Below are positions 9,920 to 19,762 of a DNA stretch of 64,000 nt, piece by piece. Origin of the DNA: Pseudomonas sp. Choline-02u-1 (GTDB lineage: Bacteria; Pseudomonadota; Gammaproteobacteria; Pseudomonadales; Pseudomonadaceae); NCBI RefSeq assembly GCF_002836515.1, contig NZ_PJBC01000058.1, positions 1 to 64,000 on the forward strand. The letters run 5' to 3'. Both the position numbers and the translations under genes were made by a program. Position 1 is the first letter of the stretch; each line of letters starts with the position of its first letter. The notes below the pieces were generated by a model. The model worked only from the letters and a program-made list of their open reading frames with translations. It was not told the origin of the DNA and did not search any database.

Positions 9920-12577
9920 TTACGCGAGGCTCTTGCTCACCACTTCATACACATCACTGGACAGCGACCCCGACGCCAGAATCCGCTCCAGCTCAGCCTT
10001 CATCAGCGCCTGACGCGCGCTGTCGTATTTGCGCCAGCGGGTCAGCGGGGCCAGTTGGCGCGAGGCGATCTGTGGGTTGAAGCCGTTCAGTTCGATCACC
10101 AGATCGGCAAGGAAGCGATAACCGGAACCGTCCGCCGCGTGGAAGTTGATCAGGTTCTGCCCGGCGAACGCACCGATCAGTGCCCGCACCTTGTTCGGGT
10201 TCTTGATGTTGAACGCCGGGTGCTGCATCAACGCCTTCACGCGCTCCAGCCCGCCCGGCAAGGTGCTGCCGGCCTGCACGCTGAACCATTGATCCATGAC
10301 CAACGGGTTGTCCTTGAAATGCTCGGCGAAGCTGGCCAACGCCAGGGCCTTCTGCTCTTCGAACGGCGAGTTGACCAGCACCGCCAGCGCGGTCAGGCGC
10401 TCGGTCATGTTGTCGGCGGTTTCAAATTGCTCCAGCGCTGCCGCGAGCACTTCCGGCTTGCCGCTGAGCATCAGGTACGACAGAGCAATGTTCTGCAATG
10501 CGCGACGGGCGAAGTGCTCGGCCTCGGCCACATACGGCGTTTGCTTGGACAGGTCGCGGTTGGCCTGATAACGCAGCCACAGCGCTTCGAACAAGCCTTC
10601 GGCCAGTTGCTTGCGGGCAAATTCGCGCGCGACATGGATCGCCTCGACGTCGGCCACTTCGCTGATTTCGGTGAGATAAGCCTCACCCGGCAGCGAGAGC
10701 ATTTCGGCAACCATCGCCTGATCCAGCGACTCGTCGGACAACACCGTGCGCAGCGCCGACACCAGCCGCGGATCGAGCTTCAGGCTCTCGCCCTTCTGAT
10801 GCTGAGCAATCAGTTCCTGCAACACTTGCACCGACAGCTGCTGCCCGGCGTCCCAGCGATTGAAGCCGTCGCTGTCGTGCTGCATGAGGAACATCAGTTG
10901 ATCACGGTTGTACGGGAAGCTCAGTTTCACTGGCGCCGAGAAGCCGCGCAGCAGCGATGGCAGCGGCTGTTCATTGATGTCGACGAAGGTGAAGGTCTGC
11001 TCGGCTTCGGTGACCGAGATCACCCGAGTGGTGCCTTGCGCCGAAGCTTCGCCCGCCAGACGCAAGGCGATTTCGTTGCCCTGGCTATCGAGCAGGCCCA
11101 GTTCGACCGGAATCACGAACGGCAGTTTTTCTACCTTGTCCGGGGTCGGCGGACAGCTCTGGCGGAAGGTCAGGCTGTAGGTTTTCGCGCCAGCATCGTA
11201 GGACTCGCTGACGGCCAGGCGCGGCGTACCGGCCTGGCTGTACCAGCGCTTGAACTGGCTGAGGTCGACGCCATTGGCATCTTCCATCGCCTTGACGAAG
11301 TCGTCGCAGGTCACGGCCTGGCCGTCGTGGCGTTCGAAGTACAGATCGCTGCCCTTACGGAAGCCTTCAGCGCCCAGCAAGGTGTGGATCATGCCGACCA
11401 CTTCCGAGCCCTTTTCATACACGGTCAGGGTGTAGAAGTTGGAAATCTCGATGAAGCTGTCCGGGCGCACGGCGTGGGCCATGGGGCCGGCATCTTCGGC
11501 AAACTGGTGAGTACGCAGATAGGCGACGTCCTGAATGCGCTTGACCGTAGCCGAGTTCATGTCCGATGAGAAACCGGCGTCGCGGAACACGGTGAAGCCT
11601 TCCTTGAGCGACAGCTGGAACCAGTCGCGGCAGGTCACACGGTTGCCAGACCAGTTGTGGAAGTATTCGTGGGCGACGATCGCCTCGACCCGCTGGTGCG
11701 CGGCGTCGGTGGCGGTTTCGGCGCGAGCCAGCACGGCGCTGGAGTTGAAGATGTTAAGACCCTTGTTCTCCATCGCGCCCATGTTGAAATCGTTGACCGC
11801 GACGATCATGAAGATGTCCAGATCGTACTCGCGACCGTAGACCTCTTCGTCCCAGCGCATCGACTTCTTCAAGCTGTTCATCGCGTGCTGGCACTTGTCG
11901 ATGTTTTCCGGCTCGACATAAATGCGCAGCGCAACGTTGCGCTGGCTCATGGTGGTGAAGGTGTCTTCGACGCACCAGAGATCACCGGCGACCAGCGCAA
12001 ACAGGTACGCCGGTTTCTTGAACGGGTCTTCCCATGTCGCCCAGTGGCGGCCATCTTCGCCGGGGCCGGATGCAATCGGGTTACCGTTGGAGAGCAGCAC
12101 AGGATAGCTGTGCTGCTCGGCGACCACGGTGGTGGTGAACTTGCTCATCACGTCCGGGCGGTCGAGGTAATAGGTGATCTTGCGGAAGCCTTCGGCCTCG
12201 CACTGGGTGCAGAACATCGTGCCGGACTTGTACAGGCCTTCCAGCGCGGTATTGGTTTCCGGGTGGATGCGCACGCTGGTGTCGAGGGTGAAGGTTTCGC
12301 TGGTGGGCTGCAGGGTCAGGTGGCTGTCGGAGACTTGATAATCTGCGGCGCTCAGTTCCTTGTCGGCCAGCGTCACCGAGAGCAGCTCCAGTTGCTGGCC
12401 GTCAAGCACCAGCGGCGGCAGGCCGGCGCCACGTTCAGGATTGCGGCGCATCACCAGTTGCGCGTGAACCAGGCTGTGGTCCTCGAACAACTCGAAGGTC
12501 AGGTGCGTTTCGTCGATCAGGTACTCGGGGGCCTGATAGTCCTTGAGGTAAATCATCTTCGGTTGTTCGGTGCGCAT
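9920..12577 (-). CDS. pepN: Aminopeptidase N
   Basis: An 885-residue M1-family zinc aminopeptidase that trims N-terminal residues from peptides in the cytoplasm. The exopeptidase motif GAMEN is at 267-271 and the zinc-binding HEYFH at 303-307, with the third ligand Glu in LKEGFTVFRD further on. Length matches the E. coli enzyme (870). The ATG at 12575-12577 has an AAGGATT ribosome site. Only ten bases separate it from the end of the DUF2797 gene upstream, so it is the last gene of the minus-strand run starting at nadK. Confidence 0.97.
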   Translation of the reverse strand: MRTEQPKMIYLKDYQAPEYLIDETHLTFELFEDHSLVHAQLVMRRNPERGAGLPPLVLDGQQLELLSVTLADKELSAADYQVSDSHLTLQPTSETFTLDTSVRIHPETNTALEGLYKSGTMFCTQCEAEGFRKITYYLDRPDVMSKFTTTVVAEQHSYPVLLSNGNPIASGPGEDGRHWATWEDPFKKPAYLFALVAGDLWCVEDTFTTMSQRNVALRIYVEPENIDKCQHAMNSLKKSMRWDEEVYGREYDLDIFMIVAVNDFNMGAMENKGLNIFNSSAVLARAETATDAAHQRVEAIVAHEYFHNWSGNRVTCRDWFQLSLKEGFTVFRDAGFSSDMNSATVKRIQDVAYLRTHQFAEDAGPMAHAVRPDSFIEISNFYTLTVYEKGSEVVGMIHTLLGAEGFRKGSDLYFERHDGQAVTCDDFVKAMEDANGVDLSQFKRWYSQAGTPRLAVSESYDAGAKTYSLTFRQSCPPTPDKVEKLPFVIPVELGLLDSQGNEIALRLAGEASAQGTTRVISVTEAEQTFTFVDINEQPLPSLLRGFSAPVKLSFPYNRDQLMFLMQHDSDGFNRWDAGQQLSVQVLQELIAQHQKGESLKLDPRLVSALRTVLSDESLDQAMVAEMLSLPGEAYLTEISEVADVEAIHVAREFARKQLAEGLFEALWLRYQANRDLSKQTPYVAEAEHFARRALQNIALSYLMLSGKPEVLAAALEQFETADNMTERLTALAVLVNSPFEEQKALALASFAEHFKDNPLVMDQWFSVQAGSTLPGGLERVKALMQHPAFNIKNPNKVRALIGAFAGQNLINFHAADGSGYRFLADLVIELNGFNPQIASRQLAPLTRWRKYDSARQALMKAELERILASGSLSSDVYEVVSKSLA

Positions 12578-12587
12578 GCTGGAATCC

Positions 12588-13418
12588 TTATTGATGCACG
12601 GCGAGCTGGTAAGCCGTGTATTTACGAATGTTGATCACGCCGGTGTCGAAGATCAGGTATTGGCCCTTGATCCCCAGCAGCGTGCCTTCGGCAATCGGGT
12701 TCTTGTCCAGGTTGAAGCTGACGATTTTCGCCGGGTATTGCTCGACGGGATAGCGGATCTCCAGCGGTTCGACATCGGCAATCGTCTGAATCGCCTGCAG
12801 GCCGAACCGCTCTTGCAAGCCTCGCAGCCCTTCGGCGCAGCTTTCGAACAATTGATCGCGCACCTGCGCCAGATCCACCGCCGCTGCGTCGCCCTTGAGC
12901 AGTGCGCGCCAATTGGTCTTGTCCGCCACCTGACTGCGGAACAGGTCTTCGACAAACCCCGATTGCTGGCGGGTGGACACGCGCATGATCGGCAAGGCCT
13001 GACTCGCGCCCTGATCGAGCCAGCGCGTCGGCAACTGCGTGGCACGGGTGATGCCGACTTTGATCCCCGACGAGTTGGCCAGGTAGACCACGTGGTCGGT
13101 CATGCAGAACTGCTGGCCCCACACCGGATCGCGGCAAGTGCCGGCGTCGAAGTGGCAGCGCTCCGGGCTCATGATGCACAGGTCGCACTGCGCCAGTTTG
13201 GTCATGCACGGGTAGCAATAACCCTGACTGAAACTGGTTTTGGTTCTGCGCCCGCAATGGGTGCAATGGATTGCTCCCAGGAACTCCAGACGCAGCGTGC
13301 TGCCGATCAACGGATTGACTGGCACCTCGACGTCATCCAGACGAAACGCGTACTGCACGTTCGGCCCGTCCAGGCGCGCCGACATTTTGCTGATTGCACC
13401 GCGGCCAATCTCGATCAA
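12588..13418 (-). CDS. DUF2797 zinc-ribbon-like protein
   Basis: A 276-residue DUF2797 protein of unknown function. It carries a cluster of cysteines that looks like two zinc sites: CTHCGRRTKTSFSQGYCYPC, then CDLCIMSPERCHFDAGTC. A later stretch, YLANSSGIKVGITRATQLP, resembles the GIY-YIG nuclease core (YLA...KVGIT), which is my inference. The TTG at 13416-13418 is chosen because it overlaps the stop of the DUF1315 gene by four bases (TTGA), implying coupling; the alternative ATG at 13383-13385 lacks a ribosome site. The gene is conserved next to pepN in pseudomonads. Confidence 0.8.
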   Translation of the reverse strand: MIEIGRGAISKMSARLDGPNVQYAFRLDDVEVPVNPLIGSTLRLEFLGAIHCTHCGRRTKTSFSQGYCYPCMTKLAQCDLCIMSPERCHFDAGTCRDPVWGQQFCMTDHVVYLANSSGIKVGITRATQLPTRWLDQGASQALPIMRVSTRQQSGFVEDLFRSQVADKTNWRALLKGDAAAVDLAQVRDQLFESCAEGLRGLQERFGLQAIQTIADVEPLEIRYPVEQYPAKIVSFNLDKNPIAEGTLLGIKGQYLIFDTGVINIRKYTAYQLAVHQ

Positions 13419-13675
13419 TGGATGGCATCCGACTTGAACAGGATGTTCGGCACTTCGATCGACTTCGACGCACACTCTTGCGGGCCCATGTAGCCAGTGC
13501 GCTGGTCTTCCGGCAGGTTCTGGATTTCCCAGGCGATCATCGCCTGCAACGACAGCTCGCGCTGCTCGGCAGTGAGCTTGTTGCCGTCGGACCATTTGCC
13601 GATTTCCACGGCCAGTTTCAGGCTCTCGTAGATGTCCGGGGTGATGTTGTTGATCATGTCGTTGAAAGAGGACAT
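13415..13675 (-). CDS. DUF1315 (YeaC-like) small protein
   Basis: An 86-residue soluble protein of the DUF1315/YeaC family, with the typical opening MINNITPDIYESLKLAVEIG and the middle AEQRELSLQAMIAWE. The role is unknown. The ATG at 13673-13675 is preceded by a purine-rich GGAGACC-like site. It ends inside the start of the DUF2797 gene, so the two are made together within the nadK-to-pepN run. Confidence 0.85.
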   Translation of the reverse strand: MSSFNDMINNITPDIYESLKLAVEIGKWSDGNKLTAEQRELSLQAMIAWEIQNLPEDQRTGYMGPQECASKSIEVPNILFKSDAIH

Positions 13676-13709
13676 CAGGGTCTCCGCGCTCTTTACTGAA
13701 ACAAAAAAG

Positions 13710-14579
13710 TTAGACGGCCAGTTTACGGCGGTTATACAAACCGCCCAACAAACCGGTGAAGCATCCGATGAGTAACCCGCTGACATGCGCAGCATTGGCG
13801 ATCTGGCCGAAACCGATCAGCGAGATCAACCCGGACATGCACACCACCAGCCAGATCAGCATCATCGCCAGCACGCCGCGCGGCAAACGATAAGCCGGGC
13901 TCGGCGCCAGCAGCTGGAAGATCCAGCAATGCCCGAGCAAGCCGTAAAGCACGCCCGACAGACCGCCGAACAGGGTCGGGCCGCTCCAGACGAACTGCGC
14001 GTAGTTGGACACCAGACTGAACAGCAGCGTCAGGCCGATCAGGTTGATGCTGCCCTGGCGCGACTCGATGCGCCGCCCCAGCTCCCAGTACCACATGCCG
14101 TTCATCGCCAGATGGAGGATGCCGAAGTGGATCAGCATCGGTGTGACCAGCCGCCACCACTGGCCTGCCGCCAGACTGTCGGCCAGCGGCGTGAAGTGGA
14201 TGTACTCGCCGATCACGCGGAAATCGAGGAAAGTCAGCCAGCGCAGCGTTTCAAGGTTCTCACCGAGAAAGGTCAGGCCGCCGACGATCAGGCTCAACAG
14301 CAGGATGAACCCGGTGGCTTTGGCGTGTTTCAGTTGTTCGGCGAAGCTCGGGCGCTTGAAGGTCTGGCCCACAGGAATATCCAGTTGCTGATCCGGGTCG
14401 CCAGCCGGGAAGCGCTCGTACAGCGAACGCACGTCCTCGCTGATTTCCTCCGGCGCCCACAGCACCTGCTCGCCCGCCTCTTCACTGACCCGATGGGGCA
14501 CCTGCATGCGTTGCAGCAATTTGACGAAACCGCTCAAGTCCACCGCCAGTGGCAGACGCAATACCGCTACCGCACTCAT
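13710..14579 (-). CDS. Rhomboid intramembrane serine protease (GlpG type)
   Basis: A 289-residue rhomboid. The first 80 residues form a soluble N-terminal domain like that of E. coli GlpG, followed by six or so membrane helices. The active site is complete: His156 and Asn160 for the oxyanion hole (ILHLAMNGMW), nucleophile Ser208 (GLSGVLYG) and His265 (ANAAHVSG). The family cleaves membrane segments of substrate proteins in the inner membrane. The start overlaps the end of the phosphoesterase gene by four bases, which indicates a shared transcript. Confidence 0.92.
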   Translation of the reverse strand: MSAVAVLRLPLAVDLSGFVKLLQRMQVPHRVSEEAGEQVLWAPEEISEDVRSLYERFPAGDPDQQLDIPVGQTFKRPSFAEQLKHAKATGFILLLSLIVGGLTFLGENLETLRWLTFLDFRVIGEYIHFTPLADSLAAGQWWRLVTPMLIHFGILHLAMNGMWYWELGRRIESRQGSINLIGLTLLFSLVSNYAQFVWSGPTLFGGLSGVLYGLLGHCWIFQLLAPSPAYRLPRGVLAMMLIWLVVCMSGLISLIGFGQIANAAHVSGLLIGCFTGLLGGLYNRRKLAV

Positions 14580-15547
14580 TGCAGCACCTCCGGCCGCTCG
14601 ACATCGACCCAGACGAATTTATGCGGATCCAGGCGGGTTTCCTGATCCAGACGATAGGCCACCAGTTTGCCGTAGAGCACGGCGCTGTAATCCAGGCAGG
14701 CAAGGTTCGGGCGGATCGGCGCCGGTTTGCCGCTGCGCCAGTAGTGGCCGACGAACAGCAAGGGCTCGTCGACGCCGTAGCGCAGCAAAGAATTCTTTTC
14801 GGTTGAAGTCAGCGGCGTCTGCGCAACAGGTTCTGGCAACGCGTCGGGTTGAAACACGATGTCACCGTAGGTTTTCGGGTCGTCTTCCCAGAATTTGGTG
14901 CGAAAGAACGAACGCACCAGACCGTCGCCGCTGGTCATGGTCAAGCCGCCCGGCAGGCGCATGTCGGTGCCGCGCAGCAAGCGGTCGAATACGGTGCAGG
15001 CGAAGCTGCCGGGAACGGCCGAGGCCTGAAGGAAGTGCTCGTCGACGCAGCCATTGGGGAACAGCGCGCGCAGCGGCTCGATCAGCCCAACATCCCAGCA
15101 GGCGTGGACGACGCGGAAACGACCGGCATCGACGAACAGCGGCAGTTCATAGAACCATTGCTGGAAGTCATGCCAGTCGCCGGGATGGTTTTCGAATTGA
15201 GTCAGGGTCTCCTGCAGCAGCCGTGCATGGCGCTTGGTGTGTTCGCGCACGAACTGCTTGCCGCTGCCCGGTGGCGCCGGGGTAACCCAGCCGAGTGCGT
15301 TGAATTCGTGGTTGCCCATGATGCACAGGGCCTGCCCCGCCTCGACCATGTCGTGGACGATGTGCAGCGCCTCGCGAATACGCGGGCCACGGTCGATGAT
15401 GTCGCCGACGAACACCGCCATGCGTGACGGATGACGCCAGACCCCGCCCTGCTTGTGATAACCGAGACGGTCCAGCAAGTGTTCGAGGGTCAAGGCGCAT
15501 CCGTGCACGTCACCGATCAGGTCGTAACTGCGCGCGGGATCGAGCAT
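14576..15547 (-). CDS. Calcineurin-like metallophosphoesterase (PrpE/ApaH-like)
   Basis: A 323-residue cytoplasmic phosphoesterase. The metal-binding motifs are complete: GDVHG at 12-16, GDIIDRG at 48-54 and GNHE at 78-81, all spaced as in bis(5'-nucleosyl)-tetraphosphatase and serine/threonine phosphatase relatives. The exact substrate is not clear; a nucleotide or phosphoprotein are both possible. The ATG at 15545-15547 shares one base with the TGA of nadK, so the longer extension is unlikely. It sits between nadK and the rhomboid, an order kept across Pseudomonas. Confidence 0.88.
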   Translation of the reverse strand: MLDPARSYDLIGDVHGCALTLEHLLDRLGYHKQGGVWRHPSRMAVFVGDIIDRGPRIREALHIVHDMVEAGQALCIMGNHEFNALGWVTPAPPGSGKQFVREHTKRHARLLQETLTQFENHPGDWHDFQQWFYELPLFVDAGRFRVVHACWDVGLIEPLRALFPNGCVDEHFLQASAVPGSFACTVFDRLLRGTDMRLPGGLTMTSGDGLVRSFFRTKFWEDDPKTYGDIVFQPDALPEPVAQTPLTSTEKNSLLRYGVDEPLLFVGHYWRSGKPAPIRPNLACLDYSAVLYGKLVAYRLDQETRLDPHKFVWVDVERPEVLQ

Positions 15548-16437
15548 CAGTCGCCTCCGCCCCCCAACTTGCTGCCCCAGCCAAGCTTGGTGCGGCACAC
15601 CTCGTAGTAATTGTGATCGAGCGGATGAATCAGGCGCAGTTTCTGCGCCTTCTTGCTCACGGTGATGGTGTCGCCCGGTGCGCAGGTGAAATGGTTCTGG
15701 CCGTCGCAGGAGACCTGCGGGTAGATCTGCATATCTTTGGACACGACGATTTTCAGCTCACTGTTGCCATCGACCACGATCGGCCTTCCCGACAAGGTAT
15801 GGGGATACATCGGCACAATCACAATAGCGTCAAGCTTGGGATGCATGATCGGCCCGCCGGCAGATAAAGCGTAGGCAGTGGAGCCGGTCGGTGTGGCGAC
15901 GATCAGGCCGTCGGCCTTCTGGCTGCAGACGAACTGGCCGTCGATGTACAACTCGAACTCGATCATCCGCGTCGATTTGCCCGGGTGCAGCACCACATCG
16001 TTGAGCGCATCGCCCTGCCCTATAGCCTCGCCATGGCGGCGCACCTCGGCTTGCAGGAGGAAGCGGTTTTCCACCAGATAGTGGCCGTCGAGCACCTCGG
16101 CGACCTTGATTTCCAGCTCGTCCGGGCGGATATCGGTGAGGAAGCCGAGGCTGCCACGGTTGATGCCCAGCACCGGAATATTGTGCTTGGCCAGCGCCCG
16201 TGCGGCGCCGAGCAGGCTGCCGTCACCGCCAACGACGATGACCATGTCGCAGACTTCGCCGAGCATCTTGCGCGACGAGGTTTGCAGGCCATGGCCCGGC
16301 AGGACTTCAGCGATGGTGTCTTCGAGGATCACATGCAGGTGACGGTCGAGCAGAAAGCGTTTCAGTCGGCGGACGGTATCCAGCACCTGGGAACTGCCCA
16401 GGCGACCGATGATGCCGATATTACGAAATTGCTCCAT
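15547..16437 (-). CDS. nadK: NAD kinase
   Basis: A 296-residue NAD kinase that makes NADP from NAD and ATP in the cytoplasm. The family signature GGDG is at 70-73, the Asn-Asp pair at 146-147 and the TPTGSTAY motif at 182-189; all are intact and the length is typical. The ATG at 16435-16437 gives the expected MEQFRNIGIIG start; a longer reading frame upstream has no ribosome site. It is the first gene of the minus-strand run ending with pepN and overlaps the phosphoesterase gene by one base. Confidence 0.96.
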   Translation of the reverse strand: MEQFRNIGIIGRLGSSQVLDTVRRLKRFLLDRHLHVILEDTIAEVLPGHGLQTSSRKMLGEVCDMVIVVGGDGSLLGAARALAKHNIPVLGINRGSLGFLTDIRPDELEIKVAEVLDGHYLVENRFLLQAEVRRHGEAIGQGDALNDVVLHPGKSTRMIEFELYIDGQFVCSQKADGLIVATPTGSTAYALSAGGPIMHPKLDAIVIVPMYPHTLSGRPIVVDGNSELKIVVSKDMQIYPQVSCDGQNHFTCAPGDTITVSKKAQKLRLIHPLDHNYYEVCRTKLGWGSKLGGGGD

Positions 16438-16551
16438 GGGACCTCTGCGGACAATCGAAAACGCGAAAACCCGATTATGGGCGAAAGCGCCAGATAGACA
16501 AAATCCTTTCAGCCTCAAGGGTGGGCTCAGGTTTAAGGCTATGCTCGCAAG

Positions 16552-17502
16552 ATGATCCTCTTTCCAGACCTGTTGCAATTGCCCCATCAATTACGCCATC
16601 CCGAAGTGCGGGACCTGGCGTGGGTGATCCTCGCGCCGCCGATGCTCGCCGACACGCCGTGGCCACAGCGCCATCCGCTGGCCGGCAGCGACTGGGTGCA
16701 CGACCCGCAGCGTCTCGAACACTGGCTGCGCGGACTCGACCGCGACAGTTACGGCCTGCTGCAATGGCTGTCACAGGCGCGGACCCGGCGCCTGGGCCTG
16801 TATTACGAACGCTTGTGGCAGTTCGCCGTGGAGCAGGCGCCGGGCATCGAACTGATCGCCGCCAACCTGCCGATTCGCCGCGCCGGGCACACCCTCGGCG
16901 AACTCGACATGTTGCTGCGTGACCGCGACGGCGTGCATCACCTGGAACTGTCGATCAAGCTCTACCTTGGCCCGCAAGATGGCGATGGCCGCGATCCGGC
17001 GCAGTGGTTGGGCCCGGGTTGCCATGACCGGCTGGATCGCAAACTGGCGCACCTGGCCGAGCATCAACTACCGATCTCGGCGCGCGCGGAAAGCCGCGAA
17101 GTACTCGCGGCGCTGGATATCGAAACGTTCAGCGCGCAGCTATGGCTGGGCGGTTATCTGCTGTATCCGTGGCCGGGGCAGGCCGACTCGCCCAACGGCG
17201 CCCATCCGCAACATCTGCGTGGCAGTTGGCTGCATCAGAAGGACTGGCCGGCGTTTGTCGCCCAACGTCCTCCCGGGCGCTGGCAACCCCTGCCCCGCCA
17301 CGCCTGGCTGGCCCCGGCGCATTATCCGGCGGATCAGGTCTGGGCGGATGAGCATCTGCGTGTGTGGCTGGAGGATTTGCCGGCGCTGGCACCGGCGCAG
17401 TTGATGGTGCGCCTGACCGAAAATACCGAGGGCGAATGGGAAGAGGCAGAGCGGTTGTTTCTGGTGGCGGATCTTTGGCCGAATGTGCCGGGCCAGGTTT
17501 GA
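16552..17502 (+). CDS. DUF1853 protein
   Basis: A 316-residue DUF1853 protein, function unknown. The middle carries GELDMLLRD (116-124) followed by [12 protein letters not shown] (129-140), an acidic-then-ExxxK arrangement reminiscent of a PD-(D/E)xK nuclease core after a predicted beta hairpin. That reading is my inference. It is divergent from nadK with a 114-base gap. There is no signal peptide or membrane segment. A REP pair follows directly. Confidence 0.85.
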   Translation: MILFPDLLQLPHQLRHPEVRDLAWVILAPPMLADTPWPQRHPLAGSDWVHDPQRLEHWLRGLDRDSYGLLQWLSQARTRRLGLYYERLWQFAVEQAPGIELIAANLPIRRAGHTLGELDMLLRDRDGVHHLELSIKLYLGPQDGDGRDPAQWLGPGCHDRLDRKLAHLAEHQLPISARAESREVLAALDIETFSAQLWLGGYLLYPWPGQADSPNGAHPQHLRGSWLHQKDWPAFVAQRPPGRWQPLPRHAWLAPAHYPADQVWADEHLRVWLEDLPALAPAQLMVRLTENTEGEWEEAERLFLVADLWPNVPGQV

Positions 17503-17503
17503 A

Positions 17504-17583
17504 AGATCGCAGCCTTCGGCAGCTCCTGAATTAGGGATGCGTACACCCTGTAGGAGCTGCCGAAGGCTGCGATCTTTTGATCT
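17504..17583. repeat. REP pair (GTAGGAGCTGCC family), inverted
   Basis: Two inverted copies of the same palindrome as at 7274-7362, separated by about 20 bases. They lie between the convergent DUF1853 and arsB genes and can fold into one long hairpin. Confidence 0.85.
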
Positions 17584-17588
17584 TGCTT

Positions 17589-18872
17589 TTAAAAAGACAA
17601 TCGCACCGCCAAAGCCGCCAACGTCACCAACAACACCGGCACCGTCAGCACAATCCCCACCCTGAAGTAATACCCCCAGCCAATGTGAATGCCCTTGCGC
17701 TCCAGCACATGCAGCCACAACAACGTCGCCAGACTGCCAATCGGAGTGATCTTCGGCCCCAGGTCGCTGCCAATCACGTTGGCGTAGATCATCGCTTCCT
17801 TGATCACCCCGCTGGCCTGACTGGCGTCAATCGACAGCAGACCGATCAGCACGGTCGGCAAGTTGTTCATGATCGACGACAGCAACGCCGTCAGCACTCC
17901 CGTGCCCAGCGCCGCCCCCCACACGCCATGACCGGCGAAAATGTCCAGCCAACCGGCGAGATAACTGGTGAGCCCGGCGTTGCGCAGGCCGTACACCACC
18001 AGGTACATGCCCAGCGAGAAAATCACGATCTGCCACGGTGCTTCTTTCATCACTTTGCGCGTGGAAATCTTGTGGCCACGGGCGGCGATACCCAGCAGCA
18101 GCGCGGCGCACACCGCCGAAATCGCGCTGATCGGAATGCCCAGCGGTTCGAGGGCGAAGCAGCCGATCAACAGGATCACCAGCACCGCCCAGCCGGCATA
18201 GAACGTCGCCTTGTCGTGGATTGCGGTGTGCGGGTTTTCCAGTTGTTCTGGATCGTACGCAGCCGGGATGTCGTGCCGGAAAAACCACAGCAACATGCCC
18301 AACGTTGCCGCAACGCTGACAAAGTTGACCGGCACCATTACCGCGGCGTAGCGATTGAAGCCGATGTGAAAGAAATCTGCGGACACGATGTTGACCAGGT
18401 TCGACACCACCAGCGGCAAGCTCGCCGTGTCGGCAATAAACCCCGCGCCCATGACAAAGGCCAGCGTCGCCGCCGGGGAAAAGCGCAGCGCCAGCAGCAT
18501 TGAAATCACGATGGGCGTGAGAATCAGCGCCGCGCCGTCGTTGGCGAACAGCGCCGACACCAGCGCACCGAGCAGCACCATGAAAGCAAACAATTTGCGT
18601 CCACTGCCCCGCCCCCACCGCGCCACATGCAGCGCCGCCCAATTGAAGAAGCCAGCCTCGTCGAGCAACAGGCTGATGATGATCAGCGCGACGAAGGTGC
18701 CGGTCGCGTTCCAGATGATCTGCCAGACCAGCGGGATATCCGTGAGATGGACGACCCCGAAGATCAACGCCAGCACGGCGCCCAACGTAGCACTCCAGCC
18801 GACGCCGAGCCCTTTGGGTTGCCAGATGACGAGGGTGATGGTCAGCAGGAAAATCAGTGACGCAGCGAGCAT
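17589..18872 (-). CDS. arsB: ArsB arsenite efflux permease
   Basis: A 427-residue, twelve-helix inner-membrane transporter whose length and sequence ([18 protein letters not shown] loop seen as [14 protein letters not shown], and [12 protein letters not shown]) match ArsB, which expels arsenite or antimonite. The ATG at 18870-18872 has AAGG upstream. There is no arsR, arsC or arsH immediately beside it, although an FMN reductase gene of the same strand lies 149 bases upstream beyond a REP pair. Regulation is therefore not visible. A related Na+/H+ antiporter role is less likely given the length and sequence. Confidence 0.85.
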   Translation of the reverse strand: MLAASLIFLLTITLVIWQPKGLGVGWSATLGAVLALIFGVVHLTDIPLVWQIIWNATGTFVALIIISLLLDEAGFFNWAALHVARWGRGSGRKLFAFMVLLGALVSALFANDGAALILTPIVISMLLALRFSPAATLAFVMGAGFIADTASLPLVVSNLVNIVSADFFHIGFNRYAAVMVPVNFVSVAATLGMLLWFFRHDIPAAYDPEQLENPHTAIHDKATFYAGWAVLVILLIGCFALEPLGIPISAISAVCAALLLGIAARGHKISTRKVMKEAPWQIVIFSLGMYLVVYGLRNAGLTSYLAGWLDIFAGHGVWGAALGTGVLTALLSSIMNNLPTVLIGLLSIDASQASGVIKEAMIYANVIGSDLGPKITPIGSLATLLWLHVLERKGIHIGWGYYFRVGIVLTVPVLLVTLAALAVRLSF

Positions 18873-18907
18873 TCGCAGAAGCCTTCAAAGATCAAAAATG
18901 GAATGAA

Positions 18908-19010
18908 CAACAAATGTGGGAGCGGGCTTGCTCGCGAATGCGCCGTGTCAAACAAAGAATTGGTGTCTGACACGGCGCATTCGCGAGCAAGCCCGCTCCC
19001 ACAGTTGTTT
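18908..19010. repeat. REP pair (GTGGGAGCGGGCTTGC family), inverted
   Basis: Two inverted copies of the palindrome GTGGGAGCGGGCTTGCTCGC with matching flanks (arms of roughly 45 bases with few mismatches). This is the same family that forms the arrays around the REP-associated transposase at 54.6-56.2 kb. Confidence 0.9.
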
Positions 19011-19021
19011 TGTGTACGCGG

Positions 19022-19579
19022 TTATTTCTTGTGTTGCTCGACGAACTGGCCGTACGCATTGATGAATTTCTGCAGAAAAGGTTTCACCGTTTCGCTCAGC
19101 TTGCCCGCTTCGTCAAACGCGTTGCCCGCGCCGCCCAGATAGGCTTCCGGCTGTTGCAGGCAGTGTATATCGAGAAAAACAAAAGTCTGACGCAGGTGCT
19201 GGTTAGCGCCGAAGCCACCGATGGCGCCTGGCGATACGCTGATCACTGCACCAGGTTTGCCGCTCCAAGCGCTCTGGCCATACGGCCGCGAACCGACGTC
19301 GATGGCGTTCTTCAACGGTGCGGGGATCGAGCGGTTGTACTCGGGGGTGACAAACAGCACCGCGTCGGATGACGCCACTTTCTGACGGAAAGTGCTGTAG
19401 GCTGCGGGCGGTGTATCACCATCGATGTCTTCGTTGTAGAGAGGCAGATCGCCGATTTCGACAATTTCCAGTTTCAGGTTCGCCGGGGCCAGTTCAGCCA
19501 GTGCCAGTGCGATCTTGCGATTGATCGATGCTTTGCGCAGGCTACCGACCACTACAGCGACGTTGTAGACATTGCTCAT
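19022..19579 (-). CDS. NADPH-dependent FMN reductase (ChrR/YieF type)
   Basis: A 185-residue flavodoxin-fold reductase. The FMN phosphate-binding loop VGSLRKASINRK lies at the N-terminus and the conserved TPEYNRSIPAPLKNAID segment near residue 80 is typical of the chromate and quinone reductase group. It is cytoplasmic. The family reduces quinones and can reduce chromate, protecting against redox stress. It lies upstream of arsB on the same strand, separated by a REP pair, so a metal-stress link is possible but not shown. Confidence 0.87.
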   Translation of the reverse strand: MSNVYNVAVVVGSLRKASINRKIALALAELAPANLKLEIVEIGDLPLYNEDIDGDTPPAAYSTFRQKVASSDAVLFVTPEYNRSIPAPLKNAIDVGSRPYGQSAWSGKPGAVISVSPGAIGGFGANQHLRQTFVFLDIHCLQQPEAYLGGAGNAFDEAGKLSETVKPFLQKFINAYGQFVEQHKK

Positions 19580-19762
19580 GGAAGACTCTCGATGGTCTGT
19601 GGGAAGAGTCGCTAGTTATAGATGATCTGTTGGCGATTTCACCAGCGATCATTGGTTTTTCCTGCACGAATAATATTTTTTGATTGTAGGAAAACTTACC
19701 GAGCTTGGTGGCGGTCTACAAAGCCGCAAATCAAGCGTTTTATCTCCAGAGGTTCTAAGCAG

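Noticed and set aside
10055..11569. 504-codon open frame opposite pepN
   Set aside because: pepN is unambiguous on the minus strand; this is a composition artefact.
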